NCBI GenBank assembly: GCA_913060595.1
Contig: CAJXSA010000040.1
Location: 1 to 15,252, forward strand
Direction: 5' to 3'
Source: an uncultured Ignavibacteria bacterium
GTDB lineage: Bacteria; Bacteroidota; Ignavibacteria; SZUA-365
DNA: 15,252 bases
The notes under the pieces are model-generated. The model had not been told where the DNA came from. It did no database searches and was given only the letters and a program-made list of their open reading frames with translations. Below, one piece after another: positions 14,905 to 15,252 of this stretch (positions within the stretch are counted from its first letter, which is position 1; the number at the start of each line of letters is the position of its first letter). The translations under genes were made by a program, and so were the position numbers.

Positions 14905-15252
14905 GTGTATCATTCATGGCGCCGCATCGCGGGACTCCCCGCCATGCGCATCCTTCTGCTGTTCGCACTCGGCATTCTGCTGCAGTGGCATTTCCCGATT
15001 CGCGCGTCGGTGCTGCTGCATGCCTGCTGCTGTGTGTTCGCCCTTTCCGCGGGGTTCAGCGCCGCGGCGGCGCGGTGGCGTGCACTGCGGCCGCTGCGTG
15101 ACGCCGTTCTCCTTTTCCTTCTTCTGCTCTGCGGTATGCTGCGCACGGCAGACGAACTCAGGCGGCAGCCGGCCATGCTGCTGCAGTGGAGCGATCTGCC
15201 CGGAAAGGTGACGCTCACCGGCGTCATCACGAACGACGTTCGCATGAGTCCG
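14905..15252 (+). CDS. comEC: ComEC/Rec2 N-terminus, partial (runs off right edge)
   Basis: 116 codons are visible and open to the last base. I start it at GTG 14905, which has GGGGAG 7 bases upstream; an ATG at 14944 in the same frame has poorer signals. Three hydrophobic helices lie at about residues 16-30, 37-57 and 69-87, followed by KVTLTGVITNDVRMSP. That is the start of the OB-like DUF4131 segment seen in ComEC after its first membrane helices. ComEC forms the inner-membrane channel for single-stranded DNA during natural transformation. The competence domain and metallo-beta-lactamase domain would be outside the window, so the call rests on the N-terminus only. Confidence 0.65.
   Translation, partial: MYHSWRRIAGLPAMRILLLFALGILLQWHFPIRASVLLHACCCVFALSAGFSAAAARWRALRPLRDAVLLFLLLLCGMLRTADELRRQPAMLLQWSDLPGKVTLTGVITNDVRMSP

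Noticed and set aside
1..15252. CRISPR array, insertion sequence, tRNA or rRNA gene
   Set aside because: Reading through both strands I saw no regularly spaced repeats, transposase motifs, terminal inverted repeats or tRNA-like cloverleaf. Almost all sequence is accounted for by housekeeping genes.

Overview
The window is a gene-dense, GC-rich bacterial chromosome segment with no mobile elements, CRISPR arrays, tRNA or rRNA genes that I can see. It most likely comes from the Bacteroidota/Chlorobi/Ignavibacteria (FCB) group. The main evidence is a DUF4837 lipoprotein gene, a family largely confined to that group. Recognisable Shine-Dalgarno sequences ahead of several genes and the high GC fit a Chlorobi/Ignavibacteria-like or Rhodothermia-like lineage better than a classical Bacteroides. 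The phylum placement is inference.

Left two thirds (9876 down to 1, minus strand): one very compact run of ten genes, probably a single operon. In transcription order: a small helical protein of unknown function, tilS (tRNA-Ile lysidine synthetase), hpt (hypoxanthine phosphoribosyltransferase), ftsH (membrane AAA+ protease), a SEC59/DGK1/VTE5-type membrane lipid kinase, a DUF4837 lipoprotein, a flippase-like LPG-synthase-TM protein, a processive-type family 2 glycosyltransferase, a CPBP (CAAX-type) membrane protease, and an exported TPR-like protein that runs off the left edge. Nearly every junction is a 1-4 base stop/start overlap, so translational coupling is likely. The first half is the tilS-hpt-ftsH housekeeping block also known from Firmicutes. 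The second half looks like a membrane-lipid or lipid-linked sugar module.

Middle (9877-10152): a divergent intergenic region with an AT-rich island that should carry the promoters for both directions.

Right third (10153-15252, plus strand): an exported 860-residue protein with an AMPK/CBM48-like module, a GH57-like body and a CBM20-like C-terminus, whose expected catalytic motifs look lost. It is closed by a strong intrinsic terminator. Then come a single-domain HD protein related to the SpoT/MESH1 ppGpp hydrolases, dtd (D-aminoacyl-tRNA deacylase), an alkaline-phosphatase-superfamily phosphomutase-like metalloenzyme overlapping dtd by 8 bases, and the start of comEC, which runs off the right edge.

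Most of the window is housekeeping. The best candidates for something new are the apparently inactivated exported GH57 protein and the lipid-kinase/flippase/glycosyltransferase module embedded in the ftsH operon.
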